From assembly GCF_001509585.1 (NCBI RefSeq), contig NZ_LNCI01000005.1:248001-312000 (forward strand): a DNA stretch of 64,000 nt, written 5' to 3'. The translations under genes were made by a program, and so were the position numbers. Source of the stretch: Tropicimonas marinistellae (GTDB lineage Bacteria; Pseudomonadota; Alphaproteobacteria; Rhodobacterales; Rhodobacteraceae). Below the pieces are notes generated by a model. It was not told the origin of the DNA. It made no database searches and saw only the letters and a list, made by a program, of their open reading frames with translations. Positions 17,918 through 27,311 of this stretch are shown here, in pieces (the stretch's first letter is position 1; every line of letters starts with the position of its first letter).

Positions 17918-18023
17918 ACCATCACCCGAACATTGCTAGCACAACCCGCGGCATTGGTTTTCTCTCCGTATCCATAGTTAATTCCATGCGGTCCCGCTCC
18001 TCTGCCAGAACCGCAAGGTCGGT

Positions 18024-18917
18024 TCAGAACGCGGGCACATTCAGTGCGGAACGCGGCAGCCGCTCGCGACGGCTTTGACGATGATTTCCCGGGACAACCC
18101 GCTTCGGCGTGACGCTGACCTGGGCGACCGCCAGATGCGGTTCGGCTGCGCGCGGCTCGGACTTGGGTTGTTCCACCACGAGGGCATCTTCATGGACTCG
18201 CATATGCGGCGGCGAAAGAGAGTTCGTTTGCCGCGGTGGCAGATTGAACACCACATCGAGCAGTTTCTGTGTGAAGGCTTCCGCTCCGCTATCCTCCCAT
18301 GCATTGCGGTCGTCTTCTGCCTCAGCCGCCTGAAGAAGCGAGATCGGGTAGACCCCTGCGAACAGCCCGTCGGTTTCACTCTCGACGCGGCTGAGAACCC
18401 GGCTCCGGTCCGTTTCCGTGAGGATCTTGTCAAATCGTGTCAGCAGAAGCAGGCTGTTCTGCTGAAGGATCACCGGCATTTCGCTCCAGGTTGCAGCCTC
18501 GCTTTGCCGCCATGCCTGAGTCGCGTGGCTACACCAGATCACGCTGTCGGCGTGGGGAATGATCTGCTCCCACGTCTTGGAGGAAAGGTTGGGATCGGAA
18601 ATGCCGGGCATGTCGATGATGTCCATCAACTCCAACACATCAACTTCCAGGAACACCTTGATATAGGCCGTTTCGTCCACGGACACCCCGTCGAGCGCTC
18701 CAAGGTCGAGTTCAGTGGCGTTCCCATCATGATCCACGCTCAGCGCGTGGCCATCGCCGTGACTGTACCAGATCGGAGGCAATTGGGTCGCTGTCACGCG
18801 CACCGGCGAAACGCCCTCGCCGATCAAAAGGTTCGCCAGGGTGCTCTTGCCCGCGCTGAACTCGCCCATCAGCGCGACGACGGGTCGAGCGGGCACGGTA
18901 TCAGGTGTTGTCTGCAT
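18024..18917 (-). CDS. Dynamin-superfamily small GTPase
   Basis: A 297-residue GTPase. The P-loop GEFSAGKST (18-26) has the dynamin-type GxxSxGKS form. The G3 motif is IIDMPG (DMPG 102-105) and G4 is TRFDK (160-164, replacing T/NKxD). The GTPase part ends near residue 230. A Pro/Arg-rich, probably disordered tail follows (about 231-297). There is no stalk, so it is unlikely to assemble like classical dynamins alone. Its ATG overlaps the stop of the large dynamin gene by one base (TGATG). The segment ADSVIWCSHATQAW matches a segment in the degenerate GTPase at 21242-22447, showing common origin. Confidence 0.85.
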   Translation of the reverse strand: MQTTPDTVPARPVVALMGEFSAGKSTLANLLIGEGVSPVRVTATQLPPIWYSHGDGHALSVDHDGNATELDLGALDGVSVDETAYIKVFLEVDVLELMDIIDMPGISDPNLSSKTWEQIIPHADSVIWCSHATQAWRQSEAATWSEMPVILQQNSLLLLTRFDKILTETDRSRVLSRVESETDGLFAGVYPISLLQAAEAEDDRNAWEDSGAEAFTQKLLDVVFNLPPRQTNSLSPPHMRVHEDALVVEQPKSEPRAAEPHLAVAQVSVTPKRVVPGNHRQSRRERLPRSALNVPAF

Positions 18918-21013
18918 CAGTGGGCCTCCGTGGTACTCGGTGCCAGATGCCGCATCAGCACCTGCTTCGCGGCGGAAAGTGCCGCGATCTTCTGTTTCGC
19001 GCCGTCCCCGAGCCCGGCATCTTCCAGGTCCTCGGGACAGACATCGCCTCGCATGGATAGATCGTTCAGGATCGTTCGCTGCGCCGAAATGAAATCCAGC
19101 AACGGCTTCATCGCGGCCTCTTGCGTCGCGCTGCCATAGTCGCTCTTCAGTGTTGCCACCATCGCATCTGTTTCCGACTTGATCAGATCACCGAAGTCCG
19201 CGGCATAGGCGCGATAGCCCCGCCGGCTCCGCCACCAGCGCTTCCACCATCCGGCATTCATGTCGAGCGCGATGGTTTGACCAAGGAAGACCGGCGGCGG
19301 CAAGACCGGAACTGCGGGTGGCTCTATGGAAAAACTGTCGGGATCCATGCCGAAGCCGCGCAGGTAGAGATCGCAGACCTCCTTCGCGCCTTCGTCGTAG
19401 ACCTTGCGAATTGCGGCGGTGCTGCGCCGCGAGAACACCTGAAACGCGGTCCGCAACAGGATACGGAGGCCGGTGGGATCGTACGTCCAGACTGAAAGCT
19501 CACCATAGGTTTCCAGATGCTTGATCAGCGCACTGGTGGCCCGGTCAACGAAACCGACATTTGCGCGGTCCAGCCGTTCGTGGAACTCCGGTACGATCTT
19601 GGCGAAGTCATCCGCTATACGCTGCTTGCAGCGCTCTTCGATCCGGTCCAGTTCCGCCGGCAGCGCTTTGCGGTTCAGCGGAACGACATTCGAATCCCTC
19701 GGGGGCCCTTCGACGAGTTGCGCGGATGTCTCAAGGCTGGACGCGAGGTTGAGCGCGGAGCGCGCGACATAGTCAGAAACCTCGCGCCCGACGGTGTCGG
19801 ACACGCGGCTCGAAAGCGCCTCGAACAACTTCGGGATACCCGAAAGCTCCCATACATCGGCCGACGAAAGCTCACCGGACGGATCCTCCGGCATTTCTCC
19901 GGTCTCTGCCTCCGCCCAGTTGATCAGCGCCTGGGTGCTTTCCGGGTCCATGTTCGAGACATTCCGGCGCAATGCGTGATTGGCCCAGTAGGCACTGCCG
20001 AAGATGATCTGCGCATCTTCCGGTCCATGATGATCCTTGATCGTCTGGCGAATGCTCTCCGCGATGGTGTTGGCCTGCCCGCCGGGATCCGCCAATTCGT
20101 CAATCCGGTTGACGAAGATGACAACGCTGCGCGACGGAATGTTTGCGATCAGCCGGATAAGCGCGAGATCCACCGAGGACATCGCCTGATGCGCCGACAG
20201 GACCACAACGCAGGACCGGCTCTCCCGGATTGCCCGCATGGTGATCTGCTCGCGCATCATGAAGGTGTCATTCACCCCCGGTGTGTCGCGGATACACAGG
20301 TCCACCGGATATTCCGGACGGTACATGTATAGGTCTGCCGACTTGGTGATATCGGCAAAGCGTCCGCGCGTCGTGGACGTATCGTGGTCCGTCTCGAAAT
20401 CGTCACCAAGGCAGACGTATCGCTCCACCAGTTCGGCGTCGAGGAAACCGTATTTGTGCTCCTGCCCCATGAGCAGTTCGAATTTGTCGCCCAACCGGTA
20501 GAGCGACTTGGTTCGCATCGTCTCCAGTTGCGCTGCCACTTTCGCGAGGTCGTCGTCAGCCCCTGCCCGACCCGCCAGTTCACCCAACCGGCCGCCGCCC
20601 TGCATTAGCCGCTTCCATTCGTCCTCCTCGAAGAAGCGAAACACCGCGCGTGCACTGTCCACCAGCGGGCGCGAGGATAGATGGATCGAGGTCACGACCG
20701 AGGTCCAGGGGTTCACATCCGCCGGCAGCAGATCCGGGCAGCCGATCATCGCGTTGACCAATGACGTCTTGCCGGATTTCACCTGCCCGATCATCGTGAC
20801 GCTCGGCTCGGCACGCCTCAGCCGCTGCTGGAGTTTGCGCGTGCTCGAAGAAATCGCCCGATCACCGATTTCGGCAATGGATTCTATCGCTTGCGACAGC
20901 TCATCAAGGTCGTTTGCGATGGGGGATAGCGCCGAGACCCCGCTTTCCAGCAGATCTGCGTTGATCGCCGGTTCCAACATCTCTGCGCGCTCGAATGTAC
21001 GATCGATAATCAT
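18917..21013 (-). CDS. Bacterial dynamin-like GTPase
   Basis: A 698-residue GTPase with a P-loop MIGQVKSGKTSLVNAMIG (GQVKSGKTS 76-84), G3 RDTPGVND (DTPG 243-246) and G4 VNRIDEL (NRID 302-305). Long helical regions follow, as in bacterial dynamin-like proteins. A short segment near residues 560-590 (PAVPVLPPPVFLGQTIALDM, followed by WWKRWWRSRRG) is rich in Pro, Trp and Arg. It could be a membrane-contacting paddle. ATG 21013 has AAGGGCACGGA upstream and is preferred to an ATG 24 bp earlier. It sits 228 bp after the degenerate GTPase and one base overlapping the smaller GTPase. Membrane remodelling is the family function; the target here is unknown. Confidence 0.87.
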   Translation of the reverse strand: MIIDRTFERAEMLEPAINADLLESGVSALSPIANDLDELSQAIESIAEIGDRAISSSTRKLQQRLRRAEPSVTMIGQVKSGKTSLVNAMIGCPDLLPADVNPWTSVVTSIHLSSRPLVDSARAVFRFFEEDEWKRLMQGGGRLGELAGRAGADDDLAKVAAQLETMRTKSLYRLGDKFELLMGQEHKYGFLDAELVERYVCLGDDFETDHDTSTTRGRFADITKSADLYMYRPEYPVDLCIRDTPGVNDTFMMREQITMRAIRESRSCVVVLSAHQAMSSVDLALIRLIANIPSRSVVIFVNRIDELADPGGQANTIAESIRQTIKDHHGPEDAQIIFGSAYWANHALRRNVSNMDPESTQALINWAEAETGEMPEDPSGELSSADVWELSGIPKLFEALSSRVSDTVGREVSDYVARSALNLASSLETSAQLVEGPPRDSNVVPLNRKALPAELDRIEERCKQRIADDFAKIVPEFHERLDRANVGFVDRATSALIKHLETYGELSVWTYDPTGLRILLRTAFQVFSRRSTAAIRKVYDEGAKEVCDLYLRGFGMDPDSFSIEPPAVPVLPPPVFLGQTIALDMNAGWWKRWWRSRRGYRAYAADFGDLIKSETDAMVATLKSDYGSATQEAAMKPLLDFISAQRTILNDLSMRGDVCPEDLEDAGLGDGAKQKIAALSAAKQVLMRHLAPSTTEAH

Positions 21014-21241
21014 TCCGTGCCCTTGAAGACCACCCATGGGAAGACAAATTCACCGATCAAAGACACAGACCGGCAGCCACTTCTGCCGCATAGCTTCCCG
21101 CATGGGCAAAATTCGCCGAGCTTCGTGGCCATTGTAAGGCAGCAATCTGTCCAAAACGGTCGTTGACGCAGGCCGTTGCAAGGCGACGCAAATCAACTGC
21201 ACCGTCGCCATTGCGGAAAAAGATAACACAAGAACAATGAT

Positions 21242-22447
21242 TTACGCGGCGGCCCGTGTGTCGAGTTCCCGGCGGATTTGAAGCATGAGGCAGATACCGT
21301 CCATCTCTGGGCATCCCTCGCCTTCGATTTCCATCAGGACGAGAAGTTCATCTGCTTCCATGAGGACATCTGACAACTCCGCAAGATCGCCCTCTGCAAC
21401 GGAGGTCTGGGAGTCGAGCAGTTCGGTGAGAAGTTCGATCGTCTCGCGGCAGTGGCTCATGACATCGGGGCCGGTCACCCCTTCGCCAGAGGTGTTGTCG
21501 CCAAGCAGAAGTCGCGCTCGCTCCCGAACAAGTGCTGCCGCCTCCTGGCAAAGCGCGGCAATCTCCGCGTTGCGGACAGGCGACGACGTGTCTTCGGAAG
21601 GTTCGTCCACCGTGTCCGGCACGCGAACCGATGCATGGTCCGTTTCTGGCGACGGCGCGAGACTCACAACCTCGTCGGGAACCTCGAAAGTTGTCTCGTA
21701 CTTTTTCAGAAACAACAGCGCTGAATCGCTGTCGGCTTGCCGCCCGAGTTCCGCATGGCGCCCCAAGCCGTCCGACAGACGCGCGAGCCCAAGGTCTTTT
21801 GCACCTTGATCTGCGTCCAGATCCACAGGAATGACGTCGAGAAACGCCCTGTCCAGGCCGTTTCTTATCTGCGAGGCGCGCCCCTGTCGGCTATCCCCCC
21901 AGAGAGCGAGAAAGGCATGGTCCGTGAGGCGCTCATCTACACCCCGCCAGATCCTCTGTTCGGCATCTCCGAAGTCGCGGGAGCACCACACGAAAATGTC
22001 TGCCCGGCTCGAAACCCATTTCAGCGCCATCCGCATGTCGGCTTCGGATCCGCCGACACCCACATCGAGGAAGCAGGTGCGCTTGAGCAGAGGAACCGAT
22101 CTTGCGAGGGAGAGAAATAGAATATCGTTCCCGAACTGGTCGGGAACGTCAGAAAGATCCTCGACCTTTCCGTCCGGTCGCGTCGCACGCGTGCTGTCCG
22201 TTTCGCTGAAACGCAATTCCAGCGGGGGCTTTCCTGGCGCCACCGGAACGACCGGCGCACCAAGGATATCATTGATCATCTCGCCACTACGGCCATCAGA
22301 CGCCCCGACAAAGGCAATGCGCACGGGCGTTTCGAGCCGACGCAACAACCCCTCGGCATGGCGCCCCACGTTCGCCGGTAACGATCCGGAAGACTGGAGC
22401 GCCCGAAGCCGCTCGCAGACCAGATCGAAATTGCCGTGATGTGCCAT
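21242..22447 (-). CDS. Degenerate GTPase (pseudo-GTPase) of the kinase-dynamin cluster
   Basis: A 401-residue protein with the overall plan of the neighbouring small GTPase but broken nucleotide motifs. The P-loop position reads GASDGRSGE (48-56) where the paralogue has GEFSAGKST. The G3 Asp-x-x-Gly is replaced by LDVGVGG, and no T/NKxD is found (LALWGDSRQG). The shared segment ADIFVWCSRDFGDAEQRIW aligns with ADSVIWCSHATQAWRQSEAA of the 297-residue GTPase. The C-terminal half is acidic then helical. ATG 22447 (GAGG upstream) leaves 11 bp after the PP2C stop; an ATG at 22474 is the alternative. It is probably a regulatory partner of the active GTPases. Confidence 0.75.
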   Translation of the reverse strand: MAHHGNFDLVCERLRALQSSGSLPANVGRHAEGLLRRLETPVRIAFVGASDGRSGEMINDILGAPVVPVAPGKPPLELRFSETDSTRATRPDGKVEDLSDVPDQFGNDILFLSLARSVPLLKRTCFLDVGVGGSEADMRMALKWVSSRADIFVWCSRDFGDAEQRIWRGVDERLTDHAFLALWGDSRQGRASQIRNGLDRAFLDVIPVDLDADQGAKDLGLARLSDGLGRHAELGRQADSDSALLFLKKYETTFEVPDEVVSLAPSPETDHASVRVPDTVDEPSEDTSSPVRNAEIAALCQEAAALVRERARLLLGDNTSGEGVTGPDVMSHCRETIELLTELLDSQTSVAEGDLAELSDVLMEADELLVLMEIEGEGCPEMDGICLMLQIRRELDTRAAA

Positions 22448-22458
22448 GTCGGCGTGCC

Positions 22459-23400
22459 TCAGGGTGTGTCGCACTTCAACTGTCGCCGCCCCTTATGGGC
22501 ACGCGCCTTTCCAGTGTCCACGGTCTTGAGTGCGAAGATGGACGTCGGACGCGCCGGCACCACGGGCCGCGGTGCCACATGCGGTCGATTTCCCCGAATT
22601 GCCGGGGTCTCGACCAACTGGATCTTCACCACGACAATCGACACATTGTCCTGATCGGGATCATCCAGCTTCTCGATCTCTCGCAGCAGTTGCGCCGCGA
22701 TCTGGCCGCTCGACATCGTCGACCAGTCCGCCAGCACCGTTCGTATCCGTTCGTTGCTCAGGTACTCGATCCCATCGCTGGCAAAAACCAGCAGATCGCC
22801 GTTCAGCAGCCTGAAAGGCTCTTCGGGGCAGTCGATTTCGGCGATACCGCCGCCACCCACGACGGAGGTCAAGCAGTTCCGGTCAGGATGCTGCGCGGCA
22901 TCCTCGCTCTCCATCAGGCCAGATGCGACCATCGAATCCATCGTATGTCCGAAGGAATGCTCCTCGTTCAGACGCTGCAGAACGCCGCCGCGAAAGAGAT
23001 AGAGCGGAGAATCTCCGATGGAAATCCAATGAAGCGCATCGCCCTGGAGCACTCCGGCGACGAGTGTCGCCCCCATGCCAAGAGACTCGGGACGATCCTC
23101 GATATACGCGCGGATACAGTCGTTCGCCCCGCGCGCTGCCCGGGTCAGCACCCCGTGGTATCCAGTCTCCTGCGCCTCGGATGCGCCGGACTGAAGTTTC
23201 AACTCGCTGAAGACTTCCGTCAGAACGATCTTGCTGGCCACGTCACCCGCGGCATGCCCGCCCATCCCATCCGAGAGAACGACCAGCCCGGTGTCGCTGC
23301 CCAGCGGGCAATCGAACAGGACAGCGTCCTCCTGATAGGTGCGTTTACCGACGCTGACGGCCGAGGCCGCCTCGAAGAAGGGTTCAGAGTGTTGCTGCAT
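22459..23400 (-). CDS. PP2C-family (PPM) serine/threonine phosphatase
   Basis: A 313-residue soluble metal-dependent phosphatase. The metal-binding motifs are complete: TYQEDAVLFD, LSDGMGGHAAGDVAS, VFASDGIEYL and DNVSIVVV. The catalytic domain covers residues 1-245 and is followed by a basic tail. ATG 23400 was chosen because the domain begins there; it overlaps the end of the FHA gene by 17 bases. It should reverse phosphorylation by the kinase encoded two genes upstream. This kinase-FHA-phosphatase trio resembles the PpkA/Fha/PppA set of type VI secretion, but no secretion genes are present. Confidence 0.92.
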   Translation of the reverse strand: MQQHSEPFFEAASAVSVGKRTYQEDAVLFDCPLGSDTGLVVLSDGMGGHAAGDVASKIVLTEVFSELKLQSGASEAQETGYHGVLTRAARGANDCIRAYIEDRPESLGMGATLVAGVLQGDALHWISIGDSPLYLFRGGVLQRLNEEHSFGHTMDSMVASGLMESEDAAQHPDRNCLTSVVGGGGIAEIDCPEEPFRLLNGDLLVFASDGIEYLSNERIRTVLADWSTMSSGQIAAQLLREIEKLDDPDQDNVSIVVVKIQLVETPAIRGNRPHVAPRPVVPARPTSIFALKTVDTGKARAHKGRRQLKCDTP

Positions 23401-24823
23401 CCCGGGCACCGGTTTCCTTACCTTCGTCCCAGGAAAAATCGGACCCGCACAGCGCGACGAACCGCAGTGTGGTTTCACCGATACGAATCTGGTCTCCACT
23501 GGTGAGGGGCTCAGTGCTGAGTACCGGCATTCCGTTCAACCGAACCAGGTTAGCTTTGCCCCCGTGGCCAATGAAGAACGTCTGCTGCTCGTCGTCGTAT
23601 GCGATCGCCGCGTGGTTCTCGCGCGAAATGCTTGTGTCGCCGTGGTCCAGCGTCACGGCCTGGTCATCGGCCCGTCCAATTGTCGAGACCCCGTCGAACA
23701 GGGCGTATGACGCGCCTCGCCCCGGCCCCTTGACGACGACAAGCCAACCCACTGGGAAACGGGCGCTTTCGGCAGGCGCGGCGGGGCTCGGCCGCGCGAA
23801 GGGGTTGTTCTCGACCTCGTCCGGCCGATGGAAGCCGAGGAGCCGTGTCTTCACCCGGCCTGCACGCTGTTGACGAGGCCGCTCCTGAGCGGGCTCGGCG
23901 GTTGGTTCGGCAGCCACGCCAGGTACCGGTTCGGACTGCTGACGCAAGGAGGAGACGTTCGAAGGCGTCGATGGTACCGGCGGTTCGTCCTCCGCGGAAT
24001 CCCGGACGTCTTCTTCACGGTCGAGGTCCCAAATGCGCAGCGTTTGCGCGATGTGTTCCATCGTCTCGTCGGAAGCCGCACCTGGCTGGGCCACTTCGGA
24101 GGGGACCTCCGATTCCTCGAGTTCTACCTCCGTAACGTCCCGCACATCATTGAGTTCGTGTTCATAATCTTCGTTTGAAGAATCTCCAGATACCTGAGTC
24201 TCCAGCGCTTCGTCCGCATCCTTTGATTCCGCTTCGTCAGCGGGGAAAGCCTGCAACGGGCTTTCGAAAGCCTTGTCGAGATTAACCGATGGAGTGGCCG
24301 GAACGTCTGCAACAACCTCTTCCGCATCGTCTTGCTCAAGCTCGCGGATGGAAATACCCTCTTCCGCGGGGTCTCTGTCCTCGGCGAAGTCAATGGCGTC
24401 TTCGGTTTCCTCGGGTGCTTCGTCCGCAGCGCGGAACTCGAAGTTCTGGGCCTCGTCTGCCATCCCGCATACCGATGCCGGCGCTACCTCTGGTACGTCC
24501 CATGCCCCATTTTCAATTGGCTCCGCGGCGTCCTCGGGGCGCAGCAGCAGTGGTTCAGGGCGAGTATCCCCCGCATCATCTCGCGGGGCGCATTCTGCTG
24601 GCGCGTCATCGAGTGACTCGTCTGCCATTGGATCCCGGAAGCGAACGCCCTCGTGGTGGCTGTCGCGCACTGACGCCATTGCGGTTTCCCTGATCTCCAA
24701 CAGGTCAGGGCGGGCCATCCCGTGGCGTGCGACGCCGTGCGCGGCCGGCAGGGCCACCGCTTGCGCCGCAGCGGGCGTCGCATCGGAGCGTTTCTTTTCA
24801 ATTAGTTCCGAGATGAATCTCAT
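23384..24823 (-). CDS. FHA-domain protein with long acidic linker
   Basis: A 479-residue protein. The C-terminal FHA domain (about 360-460) has the phosphothreonine-binding signature TIGRADDQAVTLDHGDTSIS followed by RENH, and LNGMPV later. Residues about 50-350 are strongly acidic and low in hydrophobics (Glu/Asp/Ala/Pro-rich), so probably disordered and a plausible kinase substrate with many Ser/Thr. It has no membrane segment. Its ATG overlaps the kinase stop (ATGA) and its end overlaps the phosphatase gene, indicating tight coupling of the three. Confidence 0.9.
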   Translation of the reverse strand: MRFISELIEKKRSDATPAAAQAVALPAAHGVARHGMARPDLLEIRETAMASVRDSHHEGVRFRDPMADESLDDAPAECAPRDDAGDTRPEPLLLRPEDAAEPIENGAWDVPEVAPASVCGMADEAQNFEFRAADEAPEETEDAIDFAEDRDPAEEGISIRELEQDDAEEVVADVPATPSVNLDKAFESPLQAFPADEAESKDADEALETQVSGDSSNEDYEHELNDVRDVTEVELEESEVPSEVAQPGAASDETMEHIAQTLRIWDLDREEDVRDSAEDEPPVPSTPSNVSSLRQQSEPVPGVAAEPTAEPAQERPRQQRAGRVKTRLLGFHRPDEVENNPFARPSPAAPAESARFPVGWLVVVKGPGRGASYALFDGVSTIGRADDQAVTLDHGDTSISRENHAAIAYDDEQQTFFIGHGGKANLVRLNGMPVLSTEPLTSGDQIRIGETTLRFVALCGSDFSWDEGKETGARDAATL

Positions 24824-26247
24824 TGTTCAGCCCTTCCGGCAAGTTGGGTTGGGTCCTCTGCGAACAAAGGGCCGATCGTCCAGAGCGCTTTTTCCACGAG
24901 CGATTTGGTGACCGGCACAGGTTCCTGGGCCTCGCGCGCAAGCCGTTCTTGCTCCGCGCGCCGTTCTTCCGATCGCTTTGCGATCATCGCGATGTAATCC
25001 ACGTATTCCGGAGCCTGCGGCGGAACCACTGTCTCAACCGGGGCCCGGCCAAAGGTTTCAATTTCCTGAGAGTCCGGCGTCGGATTCTGGACGTCTGGTA
25101 ACGAGTCCGGAAACGGATACGCGCCGTCGACGCTCTCCTCTTTCACCGTCTCTGAGTTGCGAAGAAGCTCCGCCTCCTCTGCGCGCCGCGCCGCTTCCAT
25201 TTCCTCGCGCTGCCGATCCTCTTCGAGGATGCGCGCGAGTTCGGTGTTTGTCTGGCGGGTCAGCTCGCTTACAAGCTGGTCGATCCGGGCGTCCTTGCGG
25301 GCGACCTCAAGCGCCTGCGACGTCTGCGAATGGTCATCGATTTCGAGCAACCACTCGTTCGCGCTCTGCATCCGGTCGCGCCCCAATACTGAAAGCGCCT
25401 TGTCCAGCGACGCCAGCAGCGGACGGTCGAAGCGCTCAATACGGGCTTCGAGTTTTTCGTAGGGGTCAGGCAATCCCTCGGCGACAGCGGCGAGGCGATC
25501 CGGACTCGGCGGCGGGGCCTCTCCCGTTATCGCGAAGTGGAAGGTGGCTGCGAGCGAATAGATGTCGCTCTCAGGCGAGTGTATTCCCCGGCTCTGATAA
25601 AACTCGTGCGGCGAGTATCCGTCCTTGACCGCCTGGAGCGCCGAGGCATCGCGCGCCGCCTGAGCGCGCGCAGCACCGAAATCGATCAGAACGGGGTTTC
25701 CGTTTTTCTCGATCAGGATGTTGTCCGGAGAGATGTCGCGATGAAGGATACCGCGCGCATGGATGTGAGAGATTGCGCTCAGAACCGTCACCATGAGCTC
25801 GCGGACGCGTGACGGACCGAAGTGCTCCCGGTCGTCCTCGATCAGCGATTGCAGGTCTTTGCCTTCGACGAAGTCGAGCGCCATATAGGCTGTCTTGTTG
25901 TCCGCAAAGACCTCGTGCACCCGAACGATATTGGGATGCTCCAACATCGCCAGCGCCCGCGCTTCCTTGCGAAAAAGGTCAAGCAACGCTTGGTAATCCT
26001 TGGCGTTTGCGTCGGAACGTACCCGAACGTTTTTCCCCGACCGGTAGCAAATGAAGCTCGGAAAGCACTCTTTGAGCACGACAAGCCGGTCCAGGCTGTT
26101 GCGCGCAAGGTAGGTGATTCCGAATCCGCCGGAGTTCAGATACCGCTCGATACGGTACTGGCCGCGCAGCAGCGTGGAGCCGACGGGCAGTTCGTCGCCC
26201 TGTTTTTTGTCCGTGTCCGGCTCTCTGCGCTCTGTGGCTGCGCTCAT
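24820..26247 (-). CDS. Eukaryotic-type serine/threonine protein kinase
   Basis: A 475-residue Hanks-type kinase, first gene of the cluster. The Gly-loop is YLNSGGFGITYLAR, the ATP lysine is Lys59 (VVLKECFP), and the catalytic loop is HRDISPDN (Asp171, Asn176). The metal-binding Asp189 lies in LIDFGAA. The kinase domain spans about 28-290. A charged, probably coiled region follows (RILEEDRQREEMEAARRAEE near 345). There is no transmembrane helix, so it is cytoplasmic, unlike PASTA kinases. A promoter is expected in the long gap upstream. Confidence 0.92.
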   Translation of the reverse strand: MSAATERREPDTDKKQGDELPVGSTLLRGQYRIERYLNSGGFGITYLARNSLDRLVVLKECFPSFICYRSGKNVRVRSDANAKDYQALLDLFRKEARALAMLEHPNIVRVHEVFADNKTAYMALDFVEGKDLQSLIEDDREHFGPSRVRELMVTVLSAISHIHARGILHRDISPDNILIEKNGNPVLIDFGAARAQAARDASALQAVKDGYSPHEFYQSRGIHSPESDIYSLAATFHFAITGEAPPPSPDRLAAVAEGLPDPYEKLEARIERFDRPLLASLDKALSVLGRDRMQSANEWLLEIDDHSQTSQALEVARKDARIDQLVSELTRQTNTELARILEEDRQREEMEAARRAEEAELLRNSETVKEESVDGAYPFPDSLPDVQNPTPDSQEIETFGRAPVETVVPPQAPEYVDYIAMIAKRSEERRAEQERLAREAQEPVPVTKSLVEKALWTIGPLFAEDPTQLAGRAEQ

Positions 26248-27311
26248 GCGAATTCCCTTTCGGCGAGTCTAGGGCGCCTGCCACGCAGACGTGCCTTCGC
26301 CATCATTTCGGAACGTGTCGGCAGAATGTGGCGGGAAAAAGGACAAAGCCGTGCCATCATGTGGCCACTGGGCCGGTTTTGCCGGGTCGCACACATGGAT
26401 GGCAGTGTTTCGCGCGCATTTTGCAATGTGGCAGGAACCCGGCAACCGGACCGATCACAGTTGGAGATCATCGCAGAATCGACCGCCGCACGTGCCGAAA
26501 TGCCCTCTGATCGTCTGGAAATGTCGAACAATATCAGCACACAAACTTCGATTGTTCAGGAAGTTAGCCCTGATTTGGAACATCCTGGCTTTTACCCGAC
26601 AATCCGGTCGGCACTCCGGAAACCTCGACAAGTTTGGTTGGATCGGCCGCCTTAAACACTGGCGAATGCCGCAACGGCCCGCGAATAGTCGCCATACGGC
26701 GCGTCGCATCGGTTTTTGGATGCGCGAACAGGCTTACAGGTGTTGGACCGAGCCCTGTTGCGCGCGGTGAGAGTGTCCGACCGTTCGTCGCTTCAAGCTG
26801 CACCCGCGGGAGCGATCGCATCGCACAGTGGTACCGCTCTGCCTGAACTACCCTACGGGCGCAAACCTCGTCTGGTTGAGAGAGACTTCACACAAAGAGC
26901 GCACTGCGGCAGCATTGCGGTGCGGACTCCTCAACCGGAAATACCAAGTCATCCGGCAGTGACTTCGGATCTAAAAAACATGCTTGTGCGATAATTATCA
27001 ATATGTTGAGCATCATAACTTCACTATTGCTTTAGCTACTGCCATAGCAACACTTCGAGCGTGCATCTGAGTGCCTCCCGGCCTTACTCCGCCGGATCTA
27101 GAATGGGTGAACGTCGTAAAATTGTTAAATTGCTTATAATTGAAGTGCGATCTTATGAAATCAGTTTAGGTACGCCGTTGCTCAAGCGTCAGCGTTTCAT
27201 AAGCCGAGACCGAATACGAACGAGCCGCTGGCTGTCGTTGCCCGACCCAGCCCCCGGTCTCCATGTCACCATGCAGTTCGTCCGAGTTCAGCTGCAGCGG
27301 AGACGTCGCAA
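26248..27311. other. 1.06-kb gene-poor gap between the kinase cluster and rnfH
   Basis: No convincing gene was found. Short frames exist on both strands but have no recognisable product. The left half has normal GC. Roughly 26980-27180 is markedly AT-rich for this genome, with a GATAATTATC palindrome at 26990-26999 and several A/T runs. The region should hold the kinase operon promoter and the end of the rnf transcript. Composition suggests a border between acquired segments. Confidence 0.5.

Noticed and set aside
16680-26247. Type VI secretion regulatory module
   Set aside because: Kinase, FHA and PP2C resemble PpkA/Fha/PppA, but no T6SS structural gene is present and dynamin GTPases are not part of that system.
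26291-26770. 159-codon plus-strand frame upstream of the kinase
   Set aside because: No family resemblance, no good ribosome site, and biased composition; other short frames overlap it on both strands.
27165-27311. Protein-like open stretch on the minus strand after rnfH (ends in TLTLEQRRT)
   Set aside because: It looks like a possible C-terminal remnant but has no start of its own (only about 32 residues from an ATG) and no recognised family.
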